A stretch of DNA of 64,000 bases from Avena insularis (lineage: Eukaryota; Streptophyta; Magnoliopsida; Poales; Poaceae), in NCBI GenBank assembly GCA_023614405.1, contig CM042687.1:262923480-262987479 (forward strand), written 5' to 3'. Of this stretch, positions 46,651 through 58,209 are shown piece after piece. The notes beneath the pieces are model-generated. The model saw only the letters and a list, made by a program, of their open reading frames with translations. It had not been told where the DNA came from and ran no database searches. The translations under genes and the position numbers were made by a program. Positions within the stretch are counted from its first letter, which is position 1. Each line of letters opens with the position of its first letter.

Positions 46651-48110
46651 CTCGGCTCTGCTCCAGCTTCACGCTTGAGCCGCTGGCGCATCGTCCATGA
46701 TCGCGACATGTCCGGGTGTCCGGCAGCTCCATCCAGTGTACAAGGAAGTCCGGGAGGACCTGAGACTTGATTGCGAGTCGCTTCTCGTAGACGATGTCTA
46801 GGGGTGACAGCTCGATGCCCCATAGGGCCACGCGTCCTGTGGCCTCTGGGTTATTCAGGATGTTGTTCAGGGGTGCCTCATTGACGACCATCACCTGGTG
46901 CTCCTGGAAGTAATGGCTCAGCCGTCGAGCCATCATGAACACGTCGTAGGCGAGTTTCTGGTAGTGAGGGTACCTCTGCTTTGTTGGCGTCAGTACCTCG
47001 CTGAGGTAGTAGATTGGGCGTTGAACCCCATGGGTCTTGCCTTCTTCGGGTCGTTCGACCACTAGCACGGTGCTGACCACCTGGTGTGTGGCTGCTATGT
47101 ACAGCAACAGAGGCTCACGCTCCTTTGGCGTGACCAAAACGGGCGAGGTGGAGAGTAGTCGTTTGAGACTTTCAAACGCATCGTCAGCTTCGGGCGTCCA
47201 CTCGAATTTATCTGCCTTGTGTAGCAGCTGGTAGAATGGCAGGGCCTTCTCGCCATGCGGCTGATGAATCTGCTCAGCGCCGCTATTCGTCCTGCAAGCT
47301 GCTGGACACCCTTGAAGTTTTTCGGCTTCTCCATTGCCATGATGGCCCTGATTTTCTTCGGGTTCGCCTCGATCCCTCGCTGAGAGATGAAGTACACAAG
47401 TAGCTGGCCCGATGGGACGCCGAAGGCGCACTTTTTGGGGTTGAGCTTGATCTTGTAGCGATTGAGGTTATCGAATGTCTCGCGGAGATCGTCGATGAGC
47501 GTTCTTGCCTCCCTGGTTTGTTGACTATGTCGTCGACATATACTTGGACGTTGCGACCGATCTGGTCCTTGAGGCATGCCTGCATGCATCGCTGGTACGT
47601 GGCACCTGCGTTCTTTAGCCCGAAGGGCATTGTGTTGTAGCAGAACACTCCGAACGGTGTAATAAACGCCATTTTCTCTTGATCTTCGACCTTGAGTCGA
47701 ATCTGGTTGTAGCCTTAGTAGGCGTCGAGGAAGGAGAGTTTCTCACATCCTGCGGTCGAATCGATGATCTGGTCGATCCGAGGAAGAGGGAAGTGGTCCT
47801 TTGGGCAGTGCTTGTTCAGCGACGTGAAGTCCACGCACATCCGTAGGATATCCGTGTCTTTCTTGGGAACCACCATCGTATGGCGAGGCACTCGCTTTGA
47901 TCTCCCGATGAAGTCTGCAGCGAGTAGCCTGTTTATTTCCTTCCGATGGCTTCGCCCGGGTCGGACAGTCTCCGGATGGACCGCTTGACGGGCTTGGTGT
48001 CCGGAAAGACGTTGAGTGCGTGTTTCGGCGAATTCACAGGAACTCTGGCATGTCCGCAGGACACCAGGCGAAGATTTCCCAGCGCTCACAGAGGAATTCG
48101 ACGAGCGCGC
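46650..48110 (-). pseudogene. B2 reverse transcriptase and first RNase H
   Basis: RT: VDFTSLNKHCPKDHFPLPRI, KLSFLDAY, then a stop at 47715. The next frame gives ITPFGVFCYNTMPFGLKNAG and the catalytic VQVYVDDIV near 47525-47550. RNase H/connection at 46502-47431: FEWTPEADDAFESLKRLL, YYLSEVLTPTKQRYPHYQ and LPDFLVHWMELPDTR. Several frame changes (near 47660-47715, 47500 and 47270). Confidence 0.88.
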
Positions 48111-48114
48111 TTTC

Positions 48115-48840
48115 CTATGCAGGGCTGAGGTCGTTGGCGATCAGCGCCGTCTTGGAGGCATCCGTCGGATGGACCTGCACCTTCTTTGTGTTGACGGTGG
48201 AGTCGAAGGACATGTCAGGTGCGTTTTGTCGTGCGACTGGGGGTGCCCCATTGTCCGTCACCTCGTGGAGCCTTACGAGCTCCTCCTGCATGTCGAATGA
48301 TTGGGAGATTCTGTTGAAATCCCTGTCGCATTGGTCCGATCGGGTGAAGCTCCCGTGGATTGTGATGACGCCCTTCGGTCCTGGCATCTTGAGTAGCAGG
48401 TATGCGTAGTGTGGGACAGCCAAGAACCTTGCGAATGCTACACGCCCGAGGATGGCGTGGTATTGTGATGGCCAGTCCACCACTTTGAATTCGATCCGTT
48501 CGAGTCAGAAATTGTCCGGCTCGCCGAAGATGACGTCGAGCCATATTTTGCCTATGGGGAATATGCCCTTTCCTGGGACAATGTCGTGGAACGTTGTGTC
48601 TGATTGTTCCAGGCTGCACTGCAGGATCCGCATTGCTGCTAGAGTACTTGCGAACATCAGGTTGATGTCGTTGTCGCTGTCCATGAAGACGCGTCTCATC
48701 TCGAAACCTCCGATCTGCGCCTCGAGCACCAGGGCAGCATGACCTGGGCGAGGGATCTGGCAAGGGTGATCCGAACGACTGAACGTGATGCAGAACTCCG
48801 ATCCGTTGAGGTACTCAGGGATGGCGGGTGGAGTTGCCAT
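48115..48840 (-). pseudogene. B2 aspartic protease region
   Basis: The site reads VFMDSDNDINLMF, so the usual D-G/S-G triad is altered to D-S-D. The second half (VDWPSQYHAILGRVAFARFL) is in another frame starting at 48483. Aligns with B1 at 14842-15531. Confidence 0.8.
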
Positions 48841-48870
48841 GGCCAGGTTGATCTGACGGGTGATTTTCTT

Positions 48871-51256
48871 CTACACCCTATTCGTGGGGCGCCCCTTCTG
48901 GATCATTAGTGCTCCTTTCGGCGGGGGATACCCGTTCCCAGCATTGTTCTGTGCTGGTGCGACTGGTTGGTTCGGGCCTCCTACAGATGGCGGTGGAGGA
49001 GCTCCATGCGCTATCTCACCTGGCGTGGGTGCGTTCCCGAATCCAGGAAGTGGAGCTTGCTGCCTCATCTGGACCATGCTTTCGCTGAGTTTCTGGAACT
49101 CGCGGCAGTCCTTGAGCATGTGGCTTGCCTTCTTCTTGCCATCCTGCTTGTCGATGTAGAAGTGGATGGTGCATGGACCCAAAAGTTTTTCGTATGCTGA
49201 GGGTCCGTTATCGCGGTCGCGGCGCTGCCACGACTGTGTTGGGCGTCCTCCATCGTGGAATTTTCCTCCGCGCTATCCTCCGCTGTTGCGGTTGGCGTCG
49301 TTGCGACGATCGGCGTAGCCGGCCGCGACCATGTCGGGTCCATCGCGATCGTCGTAGACGCGCGATCTTCTCTTGCTACGGCGCTCTCGTCGTCGGTCGT
49401 AGTCGTCCTCTTATTCCGATTGTGCTCGGTGGATGGAATCTTCACCGTCAGCCCACCTGTTGGCGATGTCCATGAGGTGGTCGACTGTTTTGGGCTTGAC
49501 GCGCCCGAGTTCCTCCTTGAAGTCTTGGCGCTTGACGCTGTCCCTGAAGGCATCGATGGCCCTCTCTTCGGAGATGTGCGCTGTGGAGTTCTTGGTGTTG
49601 GACCAGCGTAGTATGTACGAGCGAATGGATTCGCCCGTTCGTTGGGTGCAGGCTCGCAATTCCTCGATTGAGGCGGACCTCTTGCTGGTGCCTTTGAAGT
49701 TTCTGATGAAGCTGTAAGCTAGCTCATCCCAACTTCGGATGGACCCTAAAGATAGGCTGCTAAGCCAGATCCGGTTGCACTGCGCAAGTGAAGGCATTAC
49801 ATGGCGGTTTCCTTGTTTCCGCCGTGCAATTTGACGGATGACAGGTGGTCGCTGAGCCATGCCTTTGGGTCCTGTGTGCCGTCGAACTTCGGAGTATCCG
49901 AAGGAAGCTTGAAATTTCGCGGCATCTTTGTTCGTCGAACAGATCTGCTGAGGCATCGGGCTCCGCAGAGTTCTCCTTCGTCTTCGTCCATCTCGGATTC
50001 AGACGAGCATGCACGCTTGGCTCGCGCTTTGTCGATTTTGCGCTGTGTGAGCGCGTCCCTGGCATCTTAATCGCGGTTGCGGTGGCGTGAACTCTTGTTC
50101 CTTCGAGGAAGGTCATGGTCCTGTTCTTCGGATGAAGGGGTGGGGCTGCAGTCGAATCTGACCGGGGCTTTCTTCTTTGGCTCCGTAGGAGCTTCCTGGT
50201 GGAGCGCGGCTCCGACGAGTCCGAGTCCGGTAAGTGCAGACTTGTGCATGGCTCTTTTCGGGTCCCCCTCCGGTGGTGGGTGGGCCGCGAGGTACGTAGT
50301 GGCTGCCATGACCGCAGCCTGCGGCGTTTTCGGGATGACGTTGCCGTCGGAGTCCATCTCCATGAAGGATGTGTGGAGGGTTCGGGTCACCTCACGGCGC
50401 TCCTTGGGATCCATGTTCTCCATCCGAGAGTGGTGCTTGTTTCCTTGGTTGCCGTTCGAGCTGGAGTCGATGCCCATGGCAGAGAGCGCGGCTCGTCGTG
50501 CGCTGGACTCTGAGGCTGCTTGCTTGCGTTTGTCAAGCACCTCCTGCATCTTGACCTGCTTCTTGTGCTCCTCGTTCAGGAGCAGATGATAGGCCATTAG
50601 CAGATCCCGGGAGGAGTCTGCAGGCAGGACTATGTTGCCCGCCACGGCGTTGCGTGCCTGGGCCCATCCTTCTTTGCTAAGGCGGATGACGTGGCCGTTG
50701 TTGTCCCCTTCGGGTAGGGGGACTGGCTTCTTCTGTTCCCGCCATTTCGATCTAGCGGGTTAGGTGTCGGGTTGGGCGGCGGGTTGGGCGCCTGCTGGTC
50801 CACGTCGCTCTGGATGACTACGGCACATTGGTAGCACTCGTAGATTGGTCCGCTGCTACCGCAGCTTTCAGATCCGGAACCGTAGGTCCCTTCATCCGAT
50901 GGCAGATCGCACAGATTGGAGTTGCAGCTGCTGCTGTCGTAGGAATCATCTGTTGATGATGTTGTGCGTAGCACAGGGTGTGGGGTCCATGAAGCGGGCA
51001 TGATTGATGGTAGGGGCACCCGCTCAGGGAGGCGGAGGGTGCCAGTTTGCCCCACCTGGAAGCAGAAGCTCCCGAACAGGATCTCGAGTCCGTCGCCTAC
51101 AGGCTCGAAGTCCTTTATGGTGGCCGGTGAGTGGGCGGTGAAGTTGAAAGCGCCGAAGAGCAGGTGACTCTCCGTCGCCGCAGAGTTGTAGATCGATCGG
51201 GTTGGGACCGTCACGATCGCACAATCAGCGTCCCCAGTTCCCACAGACTGCGCCAA
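48871..51256 (-). pseudogene. B2 gag region
   Basis: N-terminal part at 50630-51256 open for 208 residues (FGSFCFQVGQTGTLRLPERV, GTYGSGSESCGSS). The next frame, 50067-50645 (LLMAYHLLLNEEHKKQVKMQ coiled coil, YLAAHPPPEGDPKRAMHKS), overlaps it by 16 bases. Then the capsid part 49411-49991 (RNFKLPSDTPKFDGTQDPKA, LGSIRSWDELAYSFIRNFKG, RAIDAFRDSVKRQDFKEELG) and the block CTIHFYIDKQDGKKKASHML at 48871-49182. Better preserved than B1 gag. Confidence 0.8.
51238..51255 (-). other. Primer binding site of B2
   Basis: On the - strand TGGCGCAGTCTGTGGGAA follows the 5' LTR after 2 bp. It differs from B1 by A for C at the seventh base of TGGCGCC. Confidence 0.7.
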
Positions 51257-51257
51257 T

Positions 51258-51762
51258 TAACGAGGTTTGATCTCATCAATGCCCATTGTTATGGACTTGG
51301 GTTTTGGAGAAGATGGGGATGCTGGAGATCACGGAACGGTTAGCAAACAAGCAACACGGGGACACAAGGTTTTACCCAGGTTCAGGCCCCCGGAGGGGAA
51401 ACCCTACTTCTGCTTGTCTGCTCTTGATTACGGCGGAACCAAAGGTTACAGGGGTGCGCAGATGCAATCTGGCGTGGAGGTGTGTATGTGAAAGTATGAG
51501 TCGAGAGATCTAGGTCGTGCCCTCCTGGCCTTTATATAGACTTATAGGCAGGTCCCGGGCATATACCTAGTCGGTTACAGGTTCTAGGGTTTTACCCCTT
51601 TGAATTTCCTATCTACTCTAGTCTTGCTCTCCAAGGATCCGAAGGCGTCATGGGCCTTGGCCACCCGAAAGTCTTCATGGGCCGGCGTATATTTGTCGTG
51701 GGCCTTCCTTGGGCTGGACCAGGTATGCTGAGATCATGTACCCGCGGGGTATAACCATGTCA
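51258..51762 (-). repeat. 5' LTR of B2 (505 bp)
   Basis: Begins TAACGAGG on the + strand (the terminal TG mutated to TA) and ends ACCATGTCA, followed by the CTTTT duplication. TTTATATAG at 51531-51539 marks the - strand TATA element. Confidence 0.9.
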
Positions 51763-51767
51763 CTTTT
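51763..51767. other. Target-site duplication of B2, right copy (CTTTT)
   Basis: Pairs with 25463-25467. Confidence 0.9.
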
Positions 51768-52395
51768 GGCTACGACAAGGCCCAGAAGAGTTACCAACTT
51801 AGGCATGTAGTATTACTTGTAGTCCAAGCTGTATCTAGTTACCGACTCTGTAATGTAGCCGGATAGATCTCTCCTGTAACCCTAGGCCCCGGTGACTATA
51901 TAAACCGGACCCTATGGGAGCCTTTAGGGCACAATACCAACCAGATCGTAGATCAACCACAACCTACTCCCACAGGTGAATCTCTCTTGAAATCCGCTGT
52001 AACATCCGGCTATCGCCGATATATTACTAGGTTGCTAGCAGGAGTAGGATTCGATCACCGTAGTCGGATCTGAACCTGGGTAAGCTTGTGCTCACCGCTC
52101 CCAAAACACCGTACGTCTCATACCCCATATTCTCAACGCCTTCAGGACCCCCTATGACGTACTTGTCGACAATCCGACGATAGTTGGCACCACCGTGGGG
52201 CAGGTGACTTTCGGAGCTCCGTTCCGGGCGGAATCTGCGCGTGCAGGAATCGGTGAAACAATCGTCATGGATCGCGTGGTCTACGCCGGTGATGTCTCTC
52301 TCGTTCTTCTTGACGAGACTTGGATTCCGGCTAAAGAGCCCATGACAACCTACACCATCATGTCCATCGGCGAGATTGACATCTACCTCGGCTTC
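51768..52395 (+). mobile_element. Element D: rest of 5' LTR, primer site and start of leader
   Basis: Continues the LTR begun at 25350. TATA box CTATATAAA at 51896-51904; the LTR end is probably near 52171 (GTCGACA). A primer-site-like TTGGCACCACCGTGGGGC lies at 52184-52201. Then a leader/gag start (MDRVVYAGDVSLVLLDETW near 52268) stops matching anything recognisable at about 52395. D is therefore a fragment, with its interior and 3' LTR lost. Confidence 0.6.
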
Positions 52396-52984
52396 GCATA
52401 CTACATAATATGTAATCACATACTTTGACGACAACTACTACATAAGATGTAACCAGATACGGTTGGAAAGGTCCATTTTAGATAGTTTTCTATGCGTTCA
52501 TGATGTGGAGTATGTGATCATCCTCTATCATCTTAGACGGCTTAGTATTCCACCTACGGTAAGGAAATATCACAAATGGCTATTTCTTACTAAGCCACAT
52601 ACCACATCACATATCACATATGGCTCTTAGTGGAGTTGCCACGTAAAAATACTTCAACGTATTTATTGTGCCATGAAAAACATAAAAATATCTTTAAACC
52701 AAGATCAATGACTCATAAAGTACTTCTAACAAGAAAGAAGGAACCATGTTAGAAAACTTCAAATGTGTCAAGTATACAACATAATAGCAGCCATGATATC
52801 CCTTAAAATAGATGACTGTCTTTTTTGTATGGTCGATCATTTGGCCTGTATATATTGGCCTAAAACAAACATAAATTGAATAACCACAATATATAGATTA
52901 TTCATCTACTCATATCACAAGACAATCAAATTCATTCTCATCCAACACTAGCATATGAGAACAATATTCACATCCATTCACAAG
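52396..52984. other. Spacer, no gene seen
   Basis: AT-rich sequence with short CACATATCACATATGG-type repeats near 52600-52620. No supported feature. Confidence 0.5.
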
Positions 52985-52986
52985 TA

Positions 52987-53158
52987 CTCCCTCCGTTCTT
53001 AAAATATAAGATGTTTTAGCCTTTTTTGTGAAACGAGCAAACGACATCTTTTAGTGTGTAGTTCGAAGCAAAAGGAGTGAATCTACACACTAAAATAAGC
53101 CTAGATATATGTGTTTCAGAAAAAGTCTAAAACATCTTATATTTTAGAATGGAGGGAG
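52987..53158. mobile_element. Stowaway MITE (172 bp)
   Basis: Ends CTCCCTCCGTTCTTAAAATA and the complement of TATTTTAGAATGGAGGGAG, flanked by TA at 52985-52986 and 53159-53160. Internal GTGAATCTACACACTAAAATA resembles the Thalos-like group of Triticeae Stowaways. About 825 bp upstream of the zinc-finger ATG. Confidence 0.9.
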
Positions 53159-53160
53159 TA

Positions 53161-53982
53161 TGTCACAATAATGCATATCCACATGTAAAATCCCATTGAC
53201 CACGTAATAACGTTTCATGCACAACTCCTGCTCTTTATACATGTTAGCTAAATTAACAGCTGAAATTTAGTTTTCTCGACTAGAGCCTAGCTATAATAGT
53301 ATCATGTCATCTGAATAAGAAATAACTGAAATATAAGGATTTTGATATTTGTTTCTTGAAAATTGAGATAAAATCCAAATTAAAGACCGATAACGCATTA
53401 AAAATCCATATCATTTGTGCTCGCATTAATTATAAATTTAAGTGTCGTGCAAATAAAGCACACTACATTTAGGTTATTTGCATCCAGCAGAGTTCACAGA
53501 ATTTTTTCATTTTGGATATAAGTTTTGGTTAAACTTTTTAAACATTAGCTTTCGAGAGATGTTTTAAATAACTAGATGAAATACTTAAAATCGTGGGGAG
53601 TATTTGCCTCAAAAAACAGTTCCATAGTATTATAAAGTTAATGGATTGCGGAATATAGTAATATAACAAATAGTAGTAGTGAGTGGTCAACCGACAAAAC
53701 ATTTGTGAACTAGGTAGAGGAAGTATCTCACATCACGCGTGGTAGTAATCCTATCTACTCAAGTACTACTCATGTAGTACATATACATATAAACGCAAAC
53801 AACAAAAACACAGCCATCCATTTACATCTTAACTTGGCATGCACTACTGCTGGCTAGCTAGGCTACTAGGCAGGCAGCTATAGCTAGCTATGTACTACTG
53901 GTACCAACCTGCAGTGCAGAGCTCGATGGATCCCATGGCATAACGCCACCGCAACCAGCGAGCTCAGCTAGCTAGCAGATCG
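53161..53982 (+). promoter_or_regulatory. Upstream region of the zinc-finger gene
   Basis: AT-rich to 53750. TATAAA at 53788-53793, about 190 bp before the ATG, is the best TATA candidate. AGCTAGCTAG runs at about 53850-53890 and 53965-53975 lie in the presumed 5' leader. Confidence 0.4.
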
Positions 53983-54720
53983 ATGGCCGCCAACTACTAC
54001 TGGGGTATGTGGGGCGCCGGCGCTACAGCTACGACCTGCCCGGCGGCGCCGGCGTCCACGGCTGAGCCTTCTTGGGAGGAGCAGGCGTTCGCGCGGGACG
54101 CCGCAGGCCACCTTGGCGCTGGCTGCGTGTGGCCGCCGCGCTCGTACACCTGCACCTTCTGCCACAGAGAGTTTCGGTCCGCGCAGGCGCTCGGCGGGCA
54201 CATGAACGTGCACCGTCGCGACCGTGCTCGTCTCCGCCAGTGCGCCTCCCCGCCGGATCATCGAGTACAGCCCCAGCCGACAAGCTCATCCCATGATCAT
54301 CATGATCACCTTCAGCCAGACCTGCAGTACAGAGCGGCAGTGCGCCCTAGATCTCCACAGGATCAGCAGGCCACCATGATAGGCGCCTCTACTACTTCTT
54401 CCTACATATCAACCATCATCATGGAGAGCAGGAACAAGGTGTTCATCTCGGTGCCTCCTGATGCGACGGCAAGGGAAGCATCGCCGGAAAGCGGCGATGA
54501 GGAGAGGAGGAAGCGAAGGCGTGTCGATGATCAGCCTCCAGCTGTGGTTGCGCTTCCATTCTTCGTGCGGCTATCTTCGGCGTCATGTGAAAGAGAGGGG
54601 ATGCCAGGAGATGATGATGGTGATGCAAAGGTACCCAAAGTAGTCCCAAGCCCTAGTCCTCTCCATCTTGCAGTAGGCCCGCAAGAAGTGGATCTGGAGC
54701 TTAGGCTTGGGACTAGCTAG
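53983..54720 (+). CDS. SUPERMAN-like single C2H2 zinc-finger protein with EAR motif
   Basis: 245 residues, no intron. One plant-type zinc finger, [20 protein letters not shown] (residues 54-73), with C57, C60, H73, H77 (C-X2-C-X12-H-X3-H), the QALGGH core and the following [13 protein letters not shown] typical of the SUPERMAN branch. A basic stretch EERRKRRR near residue 175 is a likely nuclear signal. The C-terminus carries DLELRLG (237-243), an EAR motif of the kind that recruits TOPLESS-type co-repressors. Proteins of this branch act in the nucleus as repressors in flower, inflorescence and other organ boundaries. The start is the first ATG of the frame, followed directly by the usual short W-rich N-terminus. 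High GC is typical of intronless grass genes. The exact orthologue cannot be named by eye. Confidence 0.93.
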   Translation: MAANYYWGMWGAGATATTCPAAPASTAEPSWEEQAFARDAAGHLGAGCVWPPRSYTCTFCHREFRSAQALGGHMNVHRRDRARLRQCASPPDHRVQPQPTSSSHDHHDHLQPDLQYRAAVRPRSPQDQQATMIGASTTSSYISTIIMESRNKVFISVPPDATAREASPESGDEERRKRRRVDDQPPAVVALPFFVRLSSASCEREGMPGDDDGDAKVPKVVPSPSPLHLAVGPQEVDLELRLGTS

Positions 54721-56219
54721 CTTGCTACTACTCCCAAAGTTGCATGATTTAAGCTTCTAATTTTGCACTTCCAACTTGATCTTGTGTGTTGGTGTTCATG
54801 CTCCAATTATTCTCTTCCCCCAATCCATTCTTATTTCGTTTGTGGTCAATTCTTTGTGATTGGTCTTAGTCAATCGACCGGAATCATTGTATCTTAATTA
54901 GGCCAAAGGCTTGTTAATTTCTCTGCATACGTGTGTATATATGTATGCCTTGCCGATCGAACTCTACAAAGCTCAAATCAAAGCAAGTCACAGTTTGTAC
55001 CCCAAGTGTTGCAATCTATGTATATGTAGTGCCTCACAACATCCTCCTAGATTGCTCATGTAGTTAGATTTTAGTATTACAATCGGACTAATTAGAGGGT
55101 TTGGTATTCTTATGAGTCCCATGTTTGAGAGATCCCTTGATCGTTTGATTAGAACATGTGATGGTGTCAATTCCCATGTTAACTTCTTGGCAAAATTAGC
55201 TTCCAACGGATCATTCCTACATACTTGTATTATATGATGCTTGATTCTTCGTCAACAAAGAGGTGCTAGGCTTTTAATGTGAACCGGAAACTAAAACTAA
55301 TTGACAAAATATCCATGTAGTTGTTCAAGACTAATCATATATCCATGTTTTTTTAACAAACTATTTCCTAAAACATTTCTTCAAACAATATAGGGCAATA
55401 AGAAACCTGTGTTCGACACGGAGGATATACAGAGCTATATATTACACTACCATGCATAGTCCGTCGAATTTTAAAGTAAATTAAGATCCTAGCTAATCTA
55501 TGTGAAACATATTCCAGACCATTAGAACCAAATCTATAATACTAAATTCAAGTTGGCCTCGTGATGCCGCTCAACTATAGTCTGTCATACATTGGTGTTT
55601 TCCTCTTCAGCCATGAGCATGGTTGCTTCTTCTTTCAAGTCAGGTCACAAGCAGACAGTAGATAGGGCAAAGTGATCATCTAATCTTGTCTTGTACACAC
55701 AATCCTATTCGTGTAGGGTACAGCATTGCGGAAAGGAGAGAGGGAGAATATGTTTGTGTTGTATTATATCATATCAAGATTAGAATGATTAACCAAAAGT
55801 GGCTATTTATATAATTACTAGAAGGCAAATCAAGCAATTGATAATTGTGTGTTTTTTTCATAACAAATATATGTAGTTTTTCGTTTTAAAAAATAACTTT
55901 TCGTCTAAACACAAATACCGTTAGAAGTGAGGAATTGTGCACACGTGTCGATGTGCGCATAGATCAAAGCAACAAAAAAAGTGCACATGTATGTACAAAT
56001 TATTAAAGGAAAGACCAGGGTGGTGTAGATGCTGGCAAGGAGCTACACTAACACTACACCCACTCGCAATATATGCCACTGCTGACACATTCCAGGAGGG
56101 CAGCATGTACAGGAGCTATACAAGAAGCACATGCACATCAGCGTATATAAGGTCGATGGAGTAATTACAACATGCACGTACGTACTACTCCTATGAATCT
56201 GTGGATCTGTAACTAGAGT
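54721..56219. other. 3' flank of the zinc-finger gene and spacer
   Basis: 54721-54960 probably contains the 3' untranslated region; no clear polyadenylation site was chosen. The rest shows no supported gene. Confidence 0.4.
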
Positions 56220-57810
56220 ACAATTGTACAGTGCAGCAGCACAGAATACTTCTATCTGCACCTAGCTAGCACACGTACACATGTTTACAGCTATCCGACT
56301 GTATCAAGCCGCTAGCAACCCTGACAGCAGAATACTAAGATTGTTTTTATGTGTGGTAGTATCATTCCTTTCCACTTTCATTATTGGTTAGGTAAAACCC
56401 TAATGCATGGATACCTAATTAACCAATTGCTTCTAATTCATGCATAAGGCTACATGCACACATCCATTTGCCTTGGAAGAGGATCATTCTTTTTATTTGT
56501 TAGGTTACTTCAATTGTCGTTTAATTAAATAGCTTGCTTCTCTCCTTACAATTTAACTCTACATATGAATATGCATGAAGGGATGCACATATCGCAGGAG
56601 TAACTCAGTATAAGAGTGCTAAACATTACATCGCGAGGATAAAAAGAATGTGTTTCCAAGTTGCATGGTATGTTCATATTGTTCTTTGCAATAAGCTGGG
56701 CTGTGCAAAATTTATGCCAACTACAAGCCAGATACTGACAGTGTGATTAGAAAAGAAACCAAAACCAGAGGAAAAGAAACACCCGCTCGAAGCATTGAGA
56801 GGAGAAATGCATCCATCTCTCCACAAGACAAAACATGCATGCATACACAAGGAGATGCATGGTTCATCTGCTCTGCCTCTCCAGTGTATAACACACGATG
56901 CAATGCACATCAAAGAATTTCTTACCAAATGGTAACTAGGAGTAGTAACTAGTAGTTGCACGTCCCTATGTTTACTGCTGTGAATTTGCAGCTATATATA
57001 CAATTGTACAATACATCAGTTCACATAAATTTCATGCTCCACCTAGCTAGCACAGGTACAGACTGAACAGTGTCTAGCTAGATCCCATGCCATTATTTCT
57101 ATGTGTACATCTGAAGTGTCCTTCCTTCCTTCTTTCATTATTGGTTACTTAAAGCCCTGATGCATAGGTAGCTAATTAACCAATTGTTGCCAATCCATGT
57201 ACACTGCTACAAGCACACATTTATTTGACCTTAGGAGACCAGCATTCCTTTTGTTCCAGTATTAATTTAACTTCTGGTGTAGTTGCTACTCTCCTTCATG
57301 TCAATTAAAGTATACGAGTGTTAAACATAAAATGGCCAAGAAGCCCGAGATTTAAGAAAATGCTTCCAAAGTGACATGGTATATATATACCTACATACAC
57401 TTCCCTGGATAACCTGGGTTTTGCAAAATTTATGATAACAAAAATAATAGACAGTTAATGAGTACACATTATTAAGCTAAAAAGGCAAAAGTTTATTTGG
57501 AAAAATGACTATGCTCATGCTAACTAAAATATTTACAGTTAATGAATAGTTGATACGCATTAACCCAGGAACCCAAAGTTCATTAGAAACCGAAAAGGAG
57601 CAAACAGGAAATAAAGTCGTCTTGATTTTATTCAGACAACTCAAAGCATTGAGAGGAGAAATGAACCCATGACCCATCTCTCCAAAGATAATCCATACAC
57701 AAGGAATATCAGGGTTGGTCTGCTCTGCAGATCTAATAACACATAATGCAATGCACGTCAAAGAATGTTTTACCAATACAAGACTATAATTAGTAGTTGC
57801 ACGTACCTTG
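56220..57810. repeat. Diverged tandem duplication of ~780 bp, non-coding
   Basis: Copy 1 about 56220-56970 and copy 2 about 56998-57810. Paired landmarks in the same order: ACAATTGTACA and CACCTAGCTAGCACA (56220/57000), CTAATTAACCAATTG (56412/57171), GCATTGAGAGGAGAAATG (56792/57645), CAATGCACATCAAAGAAT (56899) against CAATGCACGTCAAAGAAT (57750), and AGTAGTTGCACGT (56951/57793). No conserved reading frame and no transposon ends were found. Confidence 0.7.
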
Positions 57811-58209
57811 GATTGTAGTATGTAGGTTAGAGTAGGAATATTGTAATAGCCAGAATGTCAACATGATTAAGTGGACATACGTAGGCAAGTCTTGATGGAT
57901 ATATCTACCTACCAATGCAACCTTTTCCAAGAGAGAAAAAAAGCGAAAGCGATATATGAACAGCAGAAGAGAAGCACCTTCTCATTATCCTGCTGGATCA
58001 AGTTCAGGTTAACTGGAGGTTCAGACCACTGAACTAGTTGAAAACTCTTTAAGTTCTGAATGTTCCAGAGCACCGAAACAGGATTTCAATTAACCAGTTA
58101 AACACTGAATTAACATGGTACAGAAGTAACAGGCCCCAATGGCAATATTGTTTTGAATCAAGATATTTGTAGCTGGATATAACCAAATGATCAGCAACTC
58201 ATGGCATGG

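Larger units (their letters stand above)
25468..51762 (-). mobile_element. Element B2: full-length Tat-like Ty3/gypsy element, split by element C
   Basis: Bounded by LTRs 25468-25970 and 51258-51762 and by the CTTTT duplication. Without element C and its GTAAT repeat it is about 12.8 kb, with an 11.8-kb interior. Gag-pol runs on the - strand from 51256 to 31470; the + strand gene runs 27281-31106. The two LTRs differ at 11 of ~503 aligned sites plus one 2-bp indel by my count (2.2%). With a commonly used grass rate of 1.3e-8 per site per year that suggests insertion somewhat under one million years ago. Non-autonomous now: gag and pol carry stops and frameshifts and pol is interrupted. Confidence 0.92.

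Noticed and set aside
56674..56961. - strand frames in the 56220-57810 duplication (56674-56961, 57477-57776)
   Set aside because: They resemble each other only because the DNA is duplicated; frames are not maintained and no domain is visible.
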